This document shows positions 1 through 10,678 of a stretch of 64,000 bases of DNA, piece after piece. The position numbers and the translations under genes are program-made. Source of the DNA: Diploptera punctata (Eukaryota; Arthropoda; Insecta; Blattodea; Blaberidae). Under the pieces are notes generated by a model. That model worked only from the letters and a program-made list of their open reading frames with translations. It had not been told where the DNA came from and made no database searches. The DNA lies in NCBI GenBank assembly GCA_030220185.1, contig JASPKZ010007430.1:1-64000 (forward strand), written 5' to 3'. Each line of letters starts with the position of its first letter. Position 1 is the first letter of the stretch.

Positions 1-233
1 TCTCTCTCGCGTTTCTTTCTTCCTTTATAAAACTAGTATCAAAACATATTGGAATTGCTGTCATAAAAAATGCAAGTAGGTAGATTTTAACATGATACAT
101 TGATATTTCCTTGTAAAAATAAAAATTGGCCATAATTTGATCTTAGCCGAATTTAAAACTACGAAATTCGGAACAACTAATCCACCAGAGCCGATGTATG
201 TTTAATTTATTGATATTAATATTATTGTTTTAG
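1..233 (+). other. Intron 3' end of gene A
   Basis: AT-rich non-coding sequence ending in the acceptor used by the exon at 234. A short pyrimidine run opens the window. No other feature is seen. Confidence 0.5.
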
Positions 234-444
234 ATCCTATGGGATTTACCTTCAAGACATGTTTCACATTATCACAAATAAAACTGAGATGTTCCAATTT
301 GAAAGTAGAAGAAATTAATAAGAAAATAGAACCCGACAAATTAAAATTTCTCGAGTGTTATTATTGTGAAGAGGACTTATGTAATAAGGACAAAGAAGAC
401 ATGACTCATCTTTTAACGCGTAAGTCGTTGAAGAAGGTACAGTA
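234..444 (+). CDS. Terminal exon of a Ly-6/three-finger domain protein (gene A)
   Basis: An intron acceptor (pyrimidine-rich tract ending TTTTAG at 228-233) precedes an open frame that stops with TAA at 442-444. The exon starts with two bases that complete a codon (phase 1). It encodes about 69 residues with the C-terminal half of a Ly-6/uPAR domain: TCFTL, a further cysteine in LRCSNL, and the hallmark ending CYYCEEDLCNKD, where the last Cys-Asn closes the three-finger fold. Known family members are small secreted or GPI-anchored extracellular proteins. No hydrophobic GPI-anchor tail follows the CN motif; the tail is polar (KEDMTHLLTRKSLKKVQ), so secretion is inferred. The rest of the gene lies upstream of the window. 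Its phase is complementary to the Ly-6 exon at 52202-52369, suggesting paralogous genes in the same orientation. The exact function is unknown. Confidence 0.72.
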
Positions 445-511
445 AACTTCAAAATAAATGTATTATGTTCAACGTAATTCACAACAGTTTCAATGACAAT
501 TGACAATTGTA

Positions 512-1725
512 GTAGTGGTGGAGGTGGAGGAGGTGGAGGAGGAGGAGGATGAGGAGGAGGAGGATGAGGAGGAGGAGGATGAGGAGGAGGTGGATGAGGA
601 GGAGGAGGAGGATGAGGAGGAGGTGGATGAGGAGGAGGATGAGGATGAGGAGTAGGTGGAGGAGGAGGATGAGGTGGATGAGGAGGAGGAGGATGAGGTG
701 GATGAGGAGGAGGAGGAGGTGGACGAGGAGATGGAGGAGGAGGTTGCGGAGGAGGAGGTGGAGGAGGAGGAGGAGGAGGAGGTTGAGGAGGAGGAGGTTG
801 AGGAGGAGGAGGTTGAGGAGGAGGAGGTTGAGGAGGTTGAGGAGGAGGAGGATGAGGAGGAGGATGAGGAGGAGGAGGATGAGGAGGAGGATGATGAGGA
901 GGAGGTGAAGGAGGAGGATGAGGAGGTGAAGGAGGAGGAAGAGGAGGTGGAGGAGGAGGAAGAGGAGGTGGAGGAGGAGGATGAGGAGGATGAGGAGGTA
1001 GAGGAGGAGGATGAGGAGGAGGATGAGGAGGAGGATGAGGAGGAGGTGGATGATGAGGATGAGGAGGAGGATGAGGAGGAGGAGGTGGAGGAGGAGGAGG
1101 AGGTGGAGGAGGAGGATGAGGATGAGGAGGAGGATGAGGAGGTGGAGGAGGAGGAGGATGAGGAGGTGGACGATGAGGAGGATGAGGAGGTGGACGATGA
1201 GGAGGATGAGGAGGTGGACGATGAGGAGGATGAGGAGGTGGAGGATGAGGAGGTGGAGGATGAGGATGAGGAGGTGGAGGATGAGGAGGTGGAGGATGAG
1301 GAGGTGGATGAGGATGAGGAGGAGGATGAGGAGGATGAGGATGAGGAGGAGGAGGATGAGGAGGAGGAGGAGGAGGATGAGGAAGAGGAGGATGAGGAAG
1401 AGGAGGATGAGGAAGAGGAGGAAGAGGAGGATGAGGAAGAGGAGGATGAGGAAGAGGAGGATGAGGAAGAGGAGGATGAGGATGAGGAGGATGAGGAGGA
1501 TGAGGAGGATGAGGATGAGGAGGATGAGGATGAGGAGGATGAGGAGGATGAGGAGGATGAGGAGGATGAGGAGGATGAGGAGGAGGATGAGGATGAGGAT
1601 GAGGATGAGGATGAGGATGAGGATGAGGATGAGGATGAGGATGAGGATGAGGATGAGGGTGGTGGTGGTGGTGGTGGTGGTGGTGGTGGTGGTGGTGGTG
1701 GTGGTGGTGTGGTGGTGGTGGTCAT
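512..1725. repeat. 1.2-kb GAG/GAT trinucleotide repeat ending in a GGT tract
   Basis: About 1.15 kb of imperfect (GGA)n/(GAT)n becomes more regular rightwards: pure GATGAG hexamers at about 1575-1655, then about 18 GGT triplets (1656-1710). The composition leaves long open frames on both strands (poly-Glu/Asp with poly-Gly on +, poly-Ser or poly-Leu on -). No splice sites or conserved domain accompany them, so I treat it as a microsatellite, not a gene. The + strand is almost pure purine and could form triplex or G-rich structures. Confidence 0.9.
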
Positions 1726-1914
1726 AATAATAATACAAAAGGCCCAAATAACAATAATAATAAAACCAATAACAATAAAAGTATTTGGAGAATAATAATT
1801 CATGGCATAATAACAACACTAATGTAACAATGTCCATAGTACAGTAATATTATTATTGTTATTATTATTATTATTATTATTAATTTTATTATCACATAGA
1901 CCTACTCCTAATTC

Positions 1915-1985
1915 TTTTTCCTCCCTTAAAGTAAACGCTCAATGTTTCGCATCCATATAAATGGGAGAATGAGTTTTAATAATAA
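1915..1985 (-). repeat. RTE-like LINE fragment, inverted partner of 2186-2256
   Basis: This segment is the reverse complement of 2186-2256. It matches the part of the RTE-like LINEs encoding the Tyr-Gly-Cys-Glu-Thr region (compare 42400-42445 and 30075-30110). With its partner it forms a palindrome around an ATT/ATA microsatellite. Confidence 0.8.
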
Positions 1986-2125
1986 TAATAATAATAACAA
2001 TAAATTATATTATATTATTATTACTATTATTATATTATTATATTATATTATTATTATATTATATTATTATATTATTATTATTATATTATATTATTATATT
2101 ATTATATTAATATATTATTATTATA

Positions 2126-2190
<65 letters not shown>
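1981..2190. repeat. (ATT)n/(ATA)n microsatellite
   Basis: Nearly uninterrupted A/T trinucleotides (AAT, then TTA/ATA, then perfect ATT at about 2126-2190) fill the loop between the two inverted LINE fragments. A smaller ATT run lies at 1848-1882. Confidence 0.9.
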
Positions 2191-2192
<2 letters not shown>

Positions 2193-2505
2193 ATTATTAA
2201 AACTTATTCTCCCATTTATATGGATGCGAAACATGGAGCGTTTACTTTAAGGGAGGAGAAAACTTTACGAGTAGGTCTATTTGATAATAAAATTCTTAGG
2301 AAAATTTTTGGACAAAGAGAGATGAACTGACAGGCGAATAGACTTCTTAACAGTGAGCTCCATAACCTTTATAGGAAATCACAATTTGAGAAAGCAGATT
2401 ATTACAAGGTATGATTGGAAAACATTACCTCAGAACAGAAATGTGTGGAGGGCTTATGTCCCGCGGCCATGAACCTACAGGTTCGATAGTGCTAGTGAGT
2501 TATTT
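2190..2505 (+). mobile_element. RTE-like LINE 3' end, decayed
   Basis: It matches the last part of the RTE-like element in the window: the GCGAAACATGG region, the ATTTTTGGACAAAGAGAGATGA region and the terminal GGCCATGAACCT...GATAGTGC motif, with an internal deletion at about 2395. It ends in a short tandem-repeat tail (GTGAGTTATTTAATT) instead of poly(A), as in the other copies. No intact frame. Confidence 0.8.
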
Positions 2506-2579
2506 AATTAATATATTATTATTGTTATTATTATTAGTATTATTGTTATTATTGTTGTTATTATTATTGTTATTGAGCG

Positions 2580-2662
2580 ATTCCATGAAAATATCATACC
2601 GAGGTTAAAATTTTGACACTGACGAAGGATTAATTTTGTTGATGTAATTGTTAAATTTTAGA
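2580..2662 (+). repeat. Dispersed repeat, copy 1 (partner 4985-5068)
   Basis: Both copies share the string TGAAAATATCATACCGA followed by a related stretch of about 55 bases (ATTGACGAAGGA-like and TTTTGTTGATG-like). They are diverged. No coding potential is seen. Confidence 0.6.
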
Positions 2663-2847
2663 TTTACTGTGTATGAAAATTTAAGTTTTGCGAAGATGCT
2701 ATTGTTTACTCGTCTTCGCCTTATCTCTGTTTATCTTGTTTTCATTTGTTTTATGTTTGCTTCAGACCGAACATATTGTTTATTTATAAATGCACTCGGT
2801 CTGATAGCTTGTTTATATTTAGTTATGCATTTACTCATGTTAAGTGT

Positions 2848-3535
2848 AAGTTCTGCTGCTGCCTAGAGCAGACCGTTAACTTTAAGCTCTGCTTCTAATG
2901 AGAGCAGACCATCTAGTTTCACTCAAGTTCCCATTTGGGACAGTTAAGTTACTACTCTGTCTTCAAATAGGAAGGTTGAGTTCTCTACAAGTTACGTCTC
3001 GGCCTTCAAGCTGCATGGTCGAGTTGAGCTCTGCTCCTGCCTAGAGCAGACCATTAAGTTCAAGTTCTGCTCCTGATTAGAGCATCCCCTAGTGGGCAAG
3101 CTATTTGTACTGAGTTCTGCTAACTTTCCAGCAGACCGCCCTGCTTCTTTAGAGCAGGCTATAATGTTCGTGAAGAGAAGTTCTACAATATTCTACAAGT
3201 TCTACATAGACTCTCTACTGTATCGTCTCGACCTTCAAGCTGTATGGTCGAGCTTTCTACTTGGTTGAGTTCTGCTCCATGCCGCAAGCAGACCGTGCTG
3301 TTTTATCAGAGCAGGCTATATCGTTACAATTTCTTCAAGTTCTACATAGACGTTCGACGAGCCGTCGAGCCATCGCTACATTTCTACAAGCAGACTTCTG
3401 CATTTACTCTCGACGAGTTGTCGAGTCATTACTACGTTCTACAACATTGATAAAAGTTTACGTCATTCTACTAGTTGAGTCCTGTACTCGCTACGAGCAG
3501 GCCGCTCCTGTTCTATTAGAGCAGGTTGGAAAAAA
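2848..3535. repeat. Array of short imperfect hairpins (TCTGCTC...GAGCAGA and CTCGACC...GGTCGAG)
   Basis: At least ten stem-loops with 6-8 bp arms and loops of 4-12 bases recur in about 690 bp. Clear examples are 2852-2872, 2888-2908, 3030-3050, 3227-3252 (CTCGACC/GGTCGAG) and 3409-3425 (CTCGAC/GTCGAG). Two stem families alternate, TCTGCT/AGCAGA or CCTGCT/AGCAGG, and CTCGACC/GGTCGAG. A third shared string, CAAGTTCTACATAGAC, occurs at about 3196 and 3337. The order suggests a decayed higher-order repeat. I do not recognise the element. Two short overlapping open frames (3244-3450 and 3261-3545) look incidental. Confidence 0.75.
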
Positions 3536-4375
3536 CTACACTTAAACTAGCGTGAAATATTTTCAAAGTCCTATAGAACAACAGTGCGCATGCACCAGAG
3601 TTTATAGAGCCACCGAAAACCCACAATCGAACCACATATCGATTATCATCCTCGATTACTATCCGTCGCTATGACATTTAAATGATCAATCTTTGCAATA
3701 AATCCCCAAATCAAAGTTAAAAAAATATATTAATAATATTAAAATTACCAAATATTTATTAAAAATGGATGTACACTTACTTATCACTCCCTAACGCTGA
3801 TCCAACTAGCAATAACCCAAAACAGCGATAGAAAAATTATAGACTAAGTAATATACTCTGTGGAGAAAATAGCAATTAACATCACTATATTGTCTATTAG
3901 TGTCATAATATTGTGTTTTGCATATTTAAATAAATGCTTCGAAATTGTCTAATAATGTTATAAAAATTGTTTGAAAAAGTTTAAAATATTAAATAATGTT
4001 AGTAAATACAGGATAAGAGCTATAGTTTACAACAATATAACTGAAAAATCAAGCGCTAGCAGAAGTGCGGCTGAGCCGCAGGTTGCTTAATCGTATTTCA
4101 AGACACTATTAAAACTGTGTTACATCAAGTTCAAGTGTAGTTATACTAGTCTTCTTGACATAGCGAACAATATTCAAGAAGCAATAGTGAAAGGATTTAT
4201 ATTAGAAAAGCAGCCAGACGTCAACTTTGGCTTCGCAGAAATTTCTTAAGCACAGTGACCACAACCGAGGACGTTGTATCCCTATAGTAATTGAACTGAC
4301 CGGGAAAAATTGAAATATGTACCGAAATCCCACAGTAATATATATCTGTAAATATCAAATTTTATAATTCTTTAA
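3536..4375. other. No gene recognised
   Basis: AT-rich sequence with no supported coding frame, tRNA or transposon motif. Confidence 0.5.
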
Positions 4376-5262
4376 GATAATGTTTCAAATGTGTATTATT
4401 TTAATCTAATAATAGTGGTAGAACTTGTCATATTCCAAACCTGAAAAAATACGCAAAATTTTACCAATTTCTTGCTTAATGATTTTGTCGTATGAATTCG
4501 TTTTATTTCACAAAATCTTTTGTTAAACCATAATTTGGTCCTGAATGAAACAATATTAATTGCATTCTAATATTCTATATACCTTAAATGTGTCCTATAG
4601 TTGTTAACTGTAAGTTATGGTCAGTCAGTCACAGAAAACGGATAAAAATTACTGTACACAACATAATAATTGATGGATTAAGATTTTCTCTTGGATTCTA
4701 AGCTTCGGTACATAATTAATAAAAAAGTATTAATGTCATTTTTTTGTAAAGTCATTATTTTTCCCGCTGGAGTCCCGTGACTGACTGACTTTTTTGTCCC
4801 CTCACTTCTATTGCTAATACGTATGACGCAGTCAGTTGCTTGCTGGACTCCGCTGTGTATTAACATTAATATTGTTTAGGAAATCTGGTAGACTGTTCGG
4901 CTCAGCTGTTTCATAAAATAATTACTGGCCCTTCTTCTGTGACAATTTGAGTTTTTAAATGGCAGTCAGCGGAAGGATTTAAATGTAGAGTAATTCTATG
5001 AAAATATCATACCGATGTGAAAATTTTTAAATTGACGCAGGAGTAATTTTTTCGATGGATACTTTCTTACAGATTAAATTTTCTGACTCTAGTTAATGTT
5101 TGAAATACGGATTATTTTAATCTAAAATTCATAGTAGAATATGACATATTCCGAAACCTGAAAATACATGCAAAATTAAACGAAATTTTGTTTTACGATT
5201 TCACTGTATAAATTTGTTTTCTTTCACCGACTCTTTTGTTATGCCATATTTCGGTCCTTCCT
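4376..5262. repeat. Diverged duplication (4376-4556 and 5094-5262) around dispersed repeat copy 2
   Basis: 4376-4556 and 5094-5262 share the order ATGTTT-AAAT, ATTATTTTAATCTAA, CATATTCC-AAACCTGAAAA and TTTTGTTA-CCATA. They are diverged copies of one element in direct orientation. Between them, 4985-5068 is the partner of 2580-2662. No open frame of note. Confidence 0.65.
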
Positions 5263-5399
5263 GATCGTAAATGCATCGTGTGTGAAAGAAAATTATATTT
5301 TTATTAGTGACATTTAAATAATTCCTCATTATGCGATTCTTCAATATGTATGTTATTAAGTGAGTCACTAGAGTATTGTGTGTATTGCAATTAAAAACA

Positions 5400-5470
5400 A
5401 GTGCGCGGATCTTATGTGTTAAAAGATGTGCGTGTTCGCGTGCGTGCGTGCGTGCGTGTGTGTGTGTTCT
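5400..5470 (+). repeat. GTGC/GTGT simple repeat
   Basis: An alternating purine-pyrimidine tract (GTGCGTGCGTGCGTGTGTGTGT), a potential Z-DNA former. The 62-residue frame covering it is a by-product. Confidence 0.8.
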
Positions 5471-5821
5471 TGAACTTGAAAGGTTCTCGCATTAGTTTGA
5501 CCTTTCACGTGCCATGCTTGTCGTATTATCGGGGATCCACAGTGCTATGTTGCCACAGTTCCATTATTGTGCTAGTATTGAAATATTAAAATATAGCATC
5601 AGATAAATAGTAATCAGTTAATATGGATGTAATAAAATGATTTGTATATTAGGCATATTTAACTACAGAGAAGGCCCCTTGTTATTAAGAAGTTAATATT
5701 TTCTTTATTTTGTGAAATTTAAAATGTTACGTGATAACCAAGTTAAATAAATTACACTATTTATTTAATCCTTTTACAGCATATCAAATTGTACATTTCC
5801 CATACATGATAAAATATGTGT

Positions 5822-5986
5822 AGTACTTTATTTATCTCCATATTATCGCTTTTTACACGCATTATAATAGCTTGACCTGTATCTGTCCATCTATGAACAC
5901 GATTTTCACCCACTTAAAAACATTGGATCGACATGGACCCCAGCAGTGAGAGGCGAGCGTCTAACCGCTTGCGCCACGGATCCGCC
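5822..5986 (-). mobile_element. tRNA-derived SINE, family E
   Basis: On the minus strand it begins with an A-box-like GTGGCGCAAGCGGTTAG (about 5960-5977), followed by a degenerate B box near 5932-5946 and a tail shared with 20706-20826. No coding content. Pol III transcription of the family is inferred from the boxes. Confidence 0.65.
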
Positions 5987-6267
5987 AAAGAACATATTAT
6001 CAAACAAAATTAAACCAATGTTCAAATGAACTAAATCGGTCTCATTTCTCCCCTAATATTATCGGTAACGTAAACAACTTGTAATGCACATAAATATGAC
6101 ATGGGAATCCGGGAACATCTTACCTACAGTTGATTCGCTTAGGTTGCAGTAATGTAGACCTATTATTCCGTTACCACGAATCAAAAGCGGACCGATCCAA
6201 GTGAAGATGATATTTCAATCAGTTTGACTCAATGTTCACACCTGTTGATACACTATTCATTGTGCTC

Positions 6268-6425
6268 GTCAATGTGGCGCAGTAGGTAGAATCCCCGTCT
6301 TTCTCAAAGGTGATCCAGATTTGATTCGCAGCAGTGTAGGGAAGTTTAACTCTCCACTTTGCATCTAAGTGTGTGTCTGATGCTTAAGCATAAATGTAAA
6401 AAAGGTCCACCTTTCCTACTAACGT
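6268..6425 (+). mobile_element. tRNA-like SINE remnant
   Basis: GTGGCGCAGTAGGTAGAA resembles a Pol III A box, and GATCCAGATTTGATTCGC about 30 bases later resembles a B box. A non-coding tail follows. It is diverged and may be a relative of family E. Confidence 0.5.
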
Positions 6426-6479
6426 AAGTTTAGGAAATATTGATGATTAAAATTATATTTAGAGGAATAATATTTAAAA

Positions 6480-6985
6480 AAGAAAAAATCGAAAATTTAA
6501 GAAAAATAGTATGGCCTTTTTTTTCTCTCATAGCATATTTTGGACAAACGTCATACTTTCAATTATTTTCCTTTTCTCTTCTTGCTTATAATTCTTAATA
6601 TCCCATTTACATGGGAATAAAAAACTGATATAAATAAAATTATAAACAATCTCAAAATAAATTGACAAGAAAATTAAAGTATTAACAGTATTGAAAAATT
6701 AATGAAAACAAAAAATCGGAAATTTGTTTAAGAAAAATATGGTATTTCTTTCTCATAGCACATTTTACATAAACATCATACTTTCCTGACAATTGTTTCC
6801 CTCTGTTCTTCCTGTTTAGAGTTCCTAACATCCCATTTACATTGGTTTACTTTCATAAGTTTGTGAGAGTTTATATAATAAGGGAATAAAAAATAATATA
6901 AACAAAAAATTATAAACAATCTCAAAATAAATTGATAACAAATTAAAAACATTAATAATATTGAAAAAATAAAAAGAACAAATAT
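6480..6985. repeat. Diverged tandem duplication, offset about 225 bp
   Basis: Two AT-rich copies share, in order, CTCATAGCA-ATTTT, CATACTTTC, ATCCCATTTACAT and TTATAAACAATCTCAAAATAAATTGA. The second copy has an insertion of about 40 bases. The 89-residue minus-strand frame here is low-complexity and not credible as a gene. Confidence 0.75.
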
Positions 6986-7238
6986 AGTCGTATTTAGTGT
7001 CAAATCATAAGACGCTAAGGAATAAGAATATGATACGTAAATCATAAATATAATATTTATGTAAATTGAATTTTGATATTAATAAACATTAAAACACAAG
7101 CAAATAAATTATGCAACTACCCCATTACACGCATGAATAAATATGGAACCAGTAGCCCTATATTAACGCAGATGAAATACTGTAATAGATCCACTTCTAA
7201 CTTGTTTTACATACACAATAAACTGTCCATGTATTATA

Positions 7239-8771
7239 CACTGCTCAAAACAATTAGAGGAACACTTGTAATAAATTGAATAAGTAATTGTTTTTTAAAG
7301 CTGTGCTGCTGAAAGTTGGACAATATGTAAATTGAATTATTAATTTTATCATTGGATACAAATTTTAAAGATCCATGGCCTAAATACAGAGAAATTACCT
7401 CAAATAACAAATGTAGAGAATTTTTTTTATTTTGTAAGGCACTGGCCACTTCTAATTGGTAAGCTTCCTGATGTTGCTATAGTGACGAATGTTGATTATT
7501 GCCTTGTTTATTGAAGTCTCTGACAAAATGGGGCATTTAAATGAGTTTGAAGTGTATCATGCTCTACATCTTTTACGACAAGGTCAATCTCTGCGACAAG
7601 TGACGAGAGAGCTTGGGGTTTCTCCTTCCGTGGTGTCCAGGTTACGCAACAGGCACAGAGAGACAGGTCAGTATTATAGAAGACGTGGCCAGGGCGGTAA
7701 ATTTAAAACAAGCCCCCAGGATGACAAATACGTTGTTCTTTCTGATCTTCGACAGCGTACAAAAACTGCAAAAGACCTGCAGAATTACCTTCATATGGCT
7801 TCCGGGTTTCAGACCAAACCATAAGGAACAGATTAAGGAAAGAGAATATTCGTCCAAAAAGGTCCATTAAAAAACCACGCTTAACAAATGGGCATAAGGC
7901 AGCAAGACGTACGTATGCTGAAAACCATGGTGATTGGAACCTGAACCAGTGGGAGTCTGTGCTCTTCTCGGACTAATCCAGGAATCGTCTTACACGTTGT
8001 GATGATCGATTGAGGGTGTGGGGACGGCCAGGAGAAAGATTTTCTGCAGAGGCTGTACAGGAAATTGATAGATTCGGAAGAGGTTCCATAATGGTGTAAG
8101 CCGGAGTTATGTACAACAATCGTACGGACCTTGTACTTGTTCCCCAGCGACTGAATCCTGTCCGGTATATCGAGCACGTTCTGGAAGAGCATGTAGTACC
8201 TGCTGCCATTGGAGTAGGCCCTGGATTTCTGTTTATGCAGGATAATGCCAGGGCACATTCTGCGGCTGTCACCAGGGATTTCCTGAGGAGGAATGAAATT
8301 GAGGTAATGGAGTGGCCAGCGGTCAGTCCAGACCTCAACCATATTGAACACTTGTGGGATCTTCTAAACAGGAAGGTCAGGAACCGACATCAAGCTCCAC
8401 AAACTCTGCAGCAACTTGGAGATGCTCTGATGGAGGAATGGGAGAATATCCCGCAAGAGGAAATCCAGAATCTTATTGGGAGCATGCCACGAAGGTGCCA
8501 AACTGTCATCGAATGTCGTGGAGGCCATACACGATACTAACTCTATATATATGGAGTGTTTAACTTTGAAAAATAAGCACAAGACTCAATTGCTTACATA
8601 GCGGAATTATTTGAAAAGTTAATTGTCAGCGTTATTCATTTGTTTTTACTGACATGAGCAATAAATAAATAACCACAAATAATGTACTTTATTAATTTCA
8701 TGTTTGTACCTTTATCCAATGAAAAAATATTTGCATAATTCATAATGTTCCTCTAATTGTTTTGAGCAGTG
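7239..8771 (+). mobile_element. Tc1-like DNA transposon, copy 1, full length
   Basis: A 1533-bp element has terminal inverted repeats of about 26 bp (left CACTGCTCAAAACAATTAGA, right its complement) flanked by the TA duplication expected for Tc1/mariner (7237-7238 and 8772-8773). Copies 2 (15125-16664) and 3 (33285-34501) are very similar, implying recent amplification. The encoded transposase is disabled. Confidence 0.95.
7528..8540 (+). pseudogene. Tc1-like transposase, inactivated (copy 1)
   Basis: The start is taken at ATG 7528 (MGHLNEFEVYHAL). An N-terminal helix-turn-helix is clear (GQSLRQVTRELGVSPSVVSR) and would bind the terminal repeats in the nucleus. The DDE domain is split. A 7-base deletion near 7802, relative to copy 3, shifts the frame. 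The first catalytic motif FSDES reads FSD-stop (TAA 7974-7976), and a Trp codon is TAA at 8097-8099. The C-terminal half is open from 8109, with QDNARAH and SPDLNHIEHLWD. Counting from the Asp of QDN to the Glu of IEHLW gives 34 intervening residues, so this is the DD34E (Tc1) class. The family's normal length is about 340 aa. Confidence 0.93.
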
Positions 8772-9004
8772 TATAAGAATAGGCATTCATATAATTTGTT
8801 ATATTCCTGGAAAATATAGTAAAACAAATTGAAATTCCTAATGACCCAGTAAGAAAAAATCCTTTAAATTCTGATATATATTAACCGATGCATGAAAGAA
8901 ATGAATATTCAATGGATTTAAAGTATCAAAATCGAAATGGTGATAACTGCAGATGATTGGCTGTTAACTGGTGGGATACGTCCCACACGAGTCCAACATT
9001 GATT

Positions 9005-9047
9005 AGTAGGTATAAATAGTGATCACATGGGAACTGATCTCAGATAA
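9005..9047 (+). promoter_or_regulatory. Candidate core promoter (TATA box plus initiator)
   Basis: TATAAATAG begins at 9011. An arthropod-like initiator TCAGAT has its A at 9042, 31 bases from the first T of the TATA box, which is the canonical spacing. A palindrome, TGGGATACGTCCCA, lies upstream at about 8972-8985. The position fits a promoter for the downstream Ly-6 gene B, but the first exon and its donor are not clear. Confidence 0.3.
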
Positions 9048-9179
9048 CTCGTTCTCAGATACGCATTGGCTGAAGAATCGTTAAAGGCACCGAACTAGAC
9101 CGAATCCCTGAATAGAATCATGTAAAATAAAATAGGTCTTAAGAAAAGTTGTTGCATCATCTAAATATTATTCTTTTTC

Positions 9180-9212
9180 CTTCTTCTTCCTCTCTTCTTC
9201 TTCTTCTTCTTT
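9180..9212 (+). repeat. (TTC)n simple repeat
   Basis: A short CTT/TTC tract followed by non-coding sequence. Confidence 0.7.
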
Positions 9213-9399
9213 GTAAGCCCATGTTTTCCCTTAACAGAGATTTAAGCGCTCTCCACCTACAGGGAAGAATTTGAACCATACTAATTTAGTTACACTTGTT
9301 TTCGTATAAATGCCATTGGAGTGGTCCGTGGTCAGCGTTCCGCCTCATACTGACATCTAGGAAACGATGGTAGTACTAGGAAGGGAAAATTCGGTAAAT

Positions 9400-9607
9400 T
9401 TTGCTTAGAGGCCTTTCATTCAAGCTTAAGGATTTTTTACGAGCCTGAAAATCTTCAGACTCGGGACCCACGGCTTAAATCCCTCCCGGAGGAATTGCTC
9501 CTTGAATTTTTCCATCCTAAAAAATCCATCGACCCCGGCCGGGTTTGAACCCGCGACCCTCGGGACCAGAGGCAAGGAGCATAACCACTAGTCCACCGTG
9601 GCCAATC
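9400..9607 (-). mobile_element. tRNA-derived SINE, family D
   Basis: On the minus strand, GGTGGACTAGTGGTTATGC (A box) is followed by GCGGGTTCAAACCCGGC (B box at about 9537-9553), then a tail containing GGATTTTTTAGGATGG. A second, diverged copy lies at 14525-14612. Confidence 0.8.
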
Positions 9608-10584
9608 TCTAAATATTCTAAAAGGCTAAGTACTAACGCGTAAGACAGAGTAAGTTAAGTATTGTGAATCTACTAAGGAAAGTGTATTAGCTACCGACTT
9701 TAGAGTAGCTATTAAATCAAACGCGAATCAGAATATTAATACATAATACCCAATTTTGTAATTATTTTAATACTGAAATACTGGACTTTATTATCCTTTT
9801 AAAAAATGAAGAATTTTCTCATGTTCTAAACGTTTCTTTCACTTTACACCGGATTCAGATATTTCTTTCACTATTTCTTTAGGCACCCTAGAAATTTACC
9901 ACACCTCAAATTAAACAAACGTAAGTATTGCCGTATTACTTATTTTTGACCCGATTGTAACGAACTGTGCTTATATTTTTCAGCTGGTGTCACAGCTCTG
10001 CCATCTTGTAAAATCTTAAACATAACCAATTAAAAGATAGCCTATTCATATTTTCTCCGTACTTTGTACCGGTATAATTGGAGGGATCTTTTGATTGTAA
10101 AAATAAAGTAATATGCTCTAGTAAACAAGTCATTGTCGACAGCGGCGTTTTAAGTTATTTGAGGGTGTCTGAAGTAATATAAATAACTTCGGCTTATTGC
10201 CTGGTCATGTGTTACGTATTTTGGAGGACAAGTTATATTGCGGGCTTAGACTTTACGCAAATCCTCAAGGTTGATACGGTTAGGAGGGATGAAAGGTTGG
10301 TTTATTGCTTTTAAGAAACTTCAAACTAAAAAAAATTATGTAGCCTTCAAAGAAACATAGCGGGCAGCTAGAGAGATTATTGACCTCGAATAACTTGGAA
10401 ATAAGATAGTCATGTAAAAGGCCACGCCCTAAATCTAGTAGGCCTATATCGTCTTGCACATGTAGCCTATAGAGGTGTGTCAAAATATTGATATTATCCA
10501 ATGAAATTTTTGTCAAAAGATTTATTTATCCAATGAAAAGTTTGTATAAATATTTAATTAAAATGTTACGTAAGTTAAAAATCA
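9608..10584. other. No gene recognised
   Basis: AT-rich sequence without a supported frame or repeat. A 78-residue minus-strand frame (10280-10516) has no recognisable features. Confidence 0.45.
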
Positions 10585-10678
10585 AGTGAGTGGAGCGAGT
10601 GCTCCCCGATAGTCAAAGTAAATAGGGACGAGTGTTCCCATATAGTCAAGAGTAAGTATGGTGAGTGTTCCCATTAGG
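10585..10678 (+). repeat. Three imperfect tandem units of about 35 bp
   Basis: A motif of the form GAGTG-TCCC followed by ATAGTCAA-AGTAA and a G-rich spacer repeats three times, at about 10590-10625, 10628-10660 and 10661-10678 (partial). Confidence 0.55.

Noticed and set aside
656..1795. 379-codon acidic (Glu/Asp) open frame, and 437-452 codon poly-Ser and poly-Leu frames on the other strand
   Set aside because: All arise from a GAG/GAT trinucleotide array that lacks stop codons by composition. No domain, splice signal or flanking coding sequence supports translation.
2648..2866. 72-codon hydrophobic frame upstream of the hairpin array
   Set aside because: No splice donor or homology, and it ends in the repeat array.
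6776..7045. 89-codon hydrophobic minus-strand frame
   Set aside because: It lies in the AT-rich diverged tandem duplication, and its composition explains the Phe/Leu/Ile/Tyr content.
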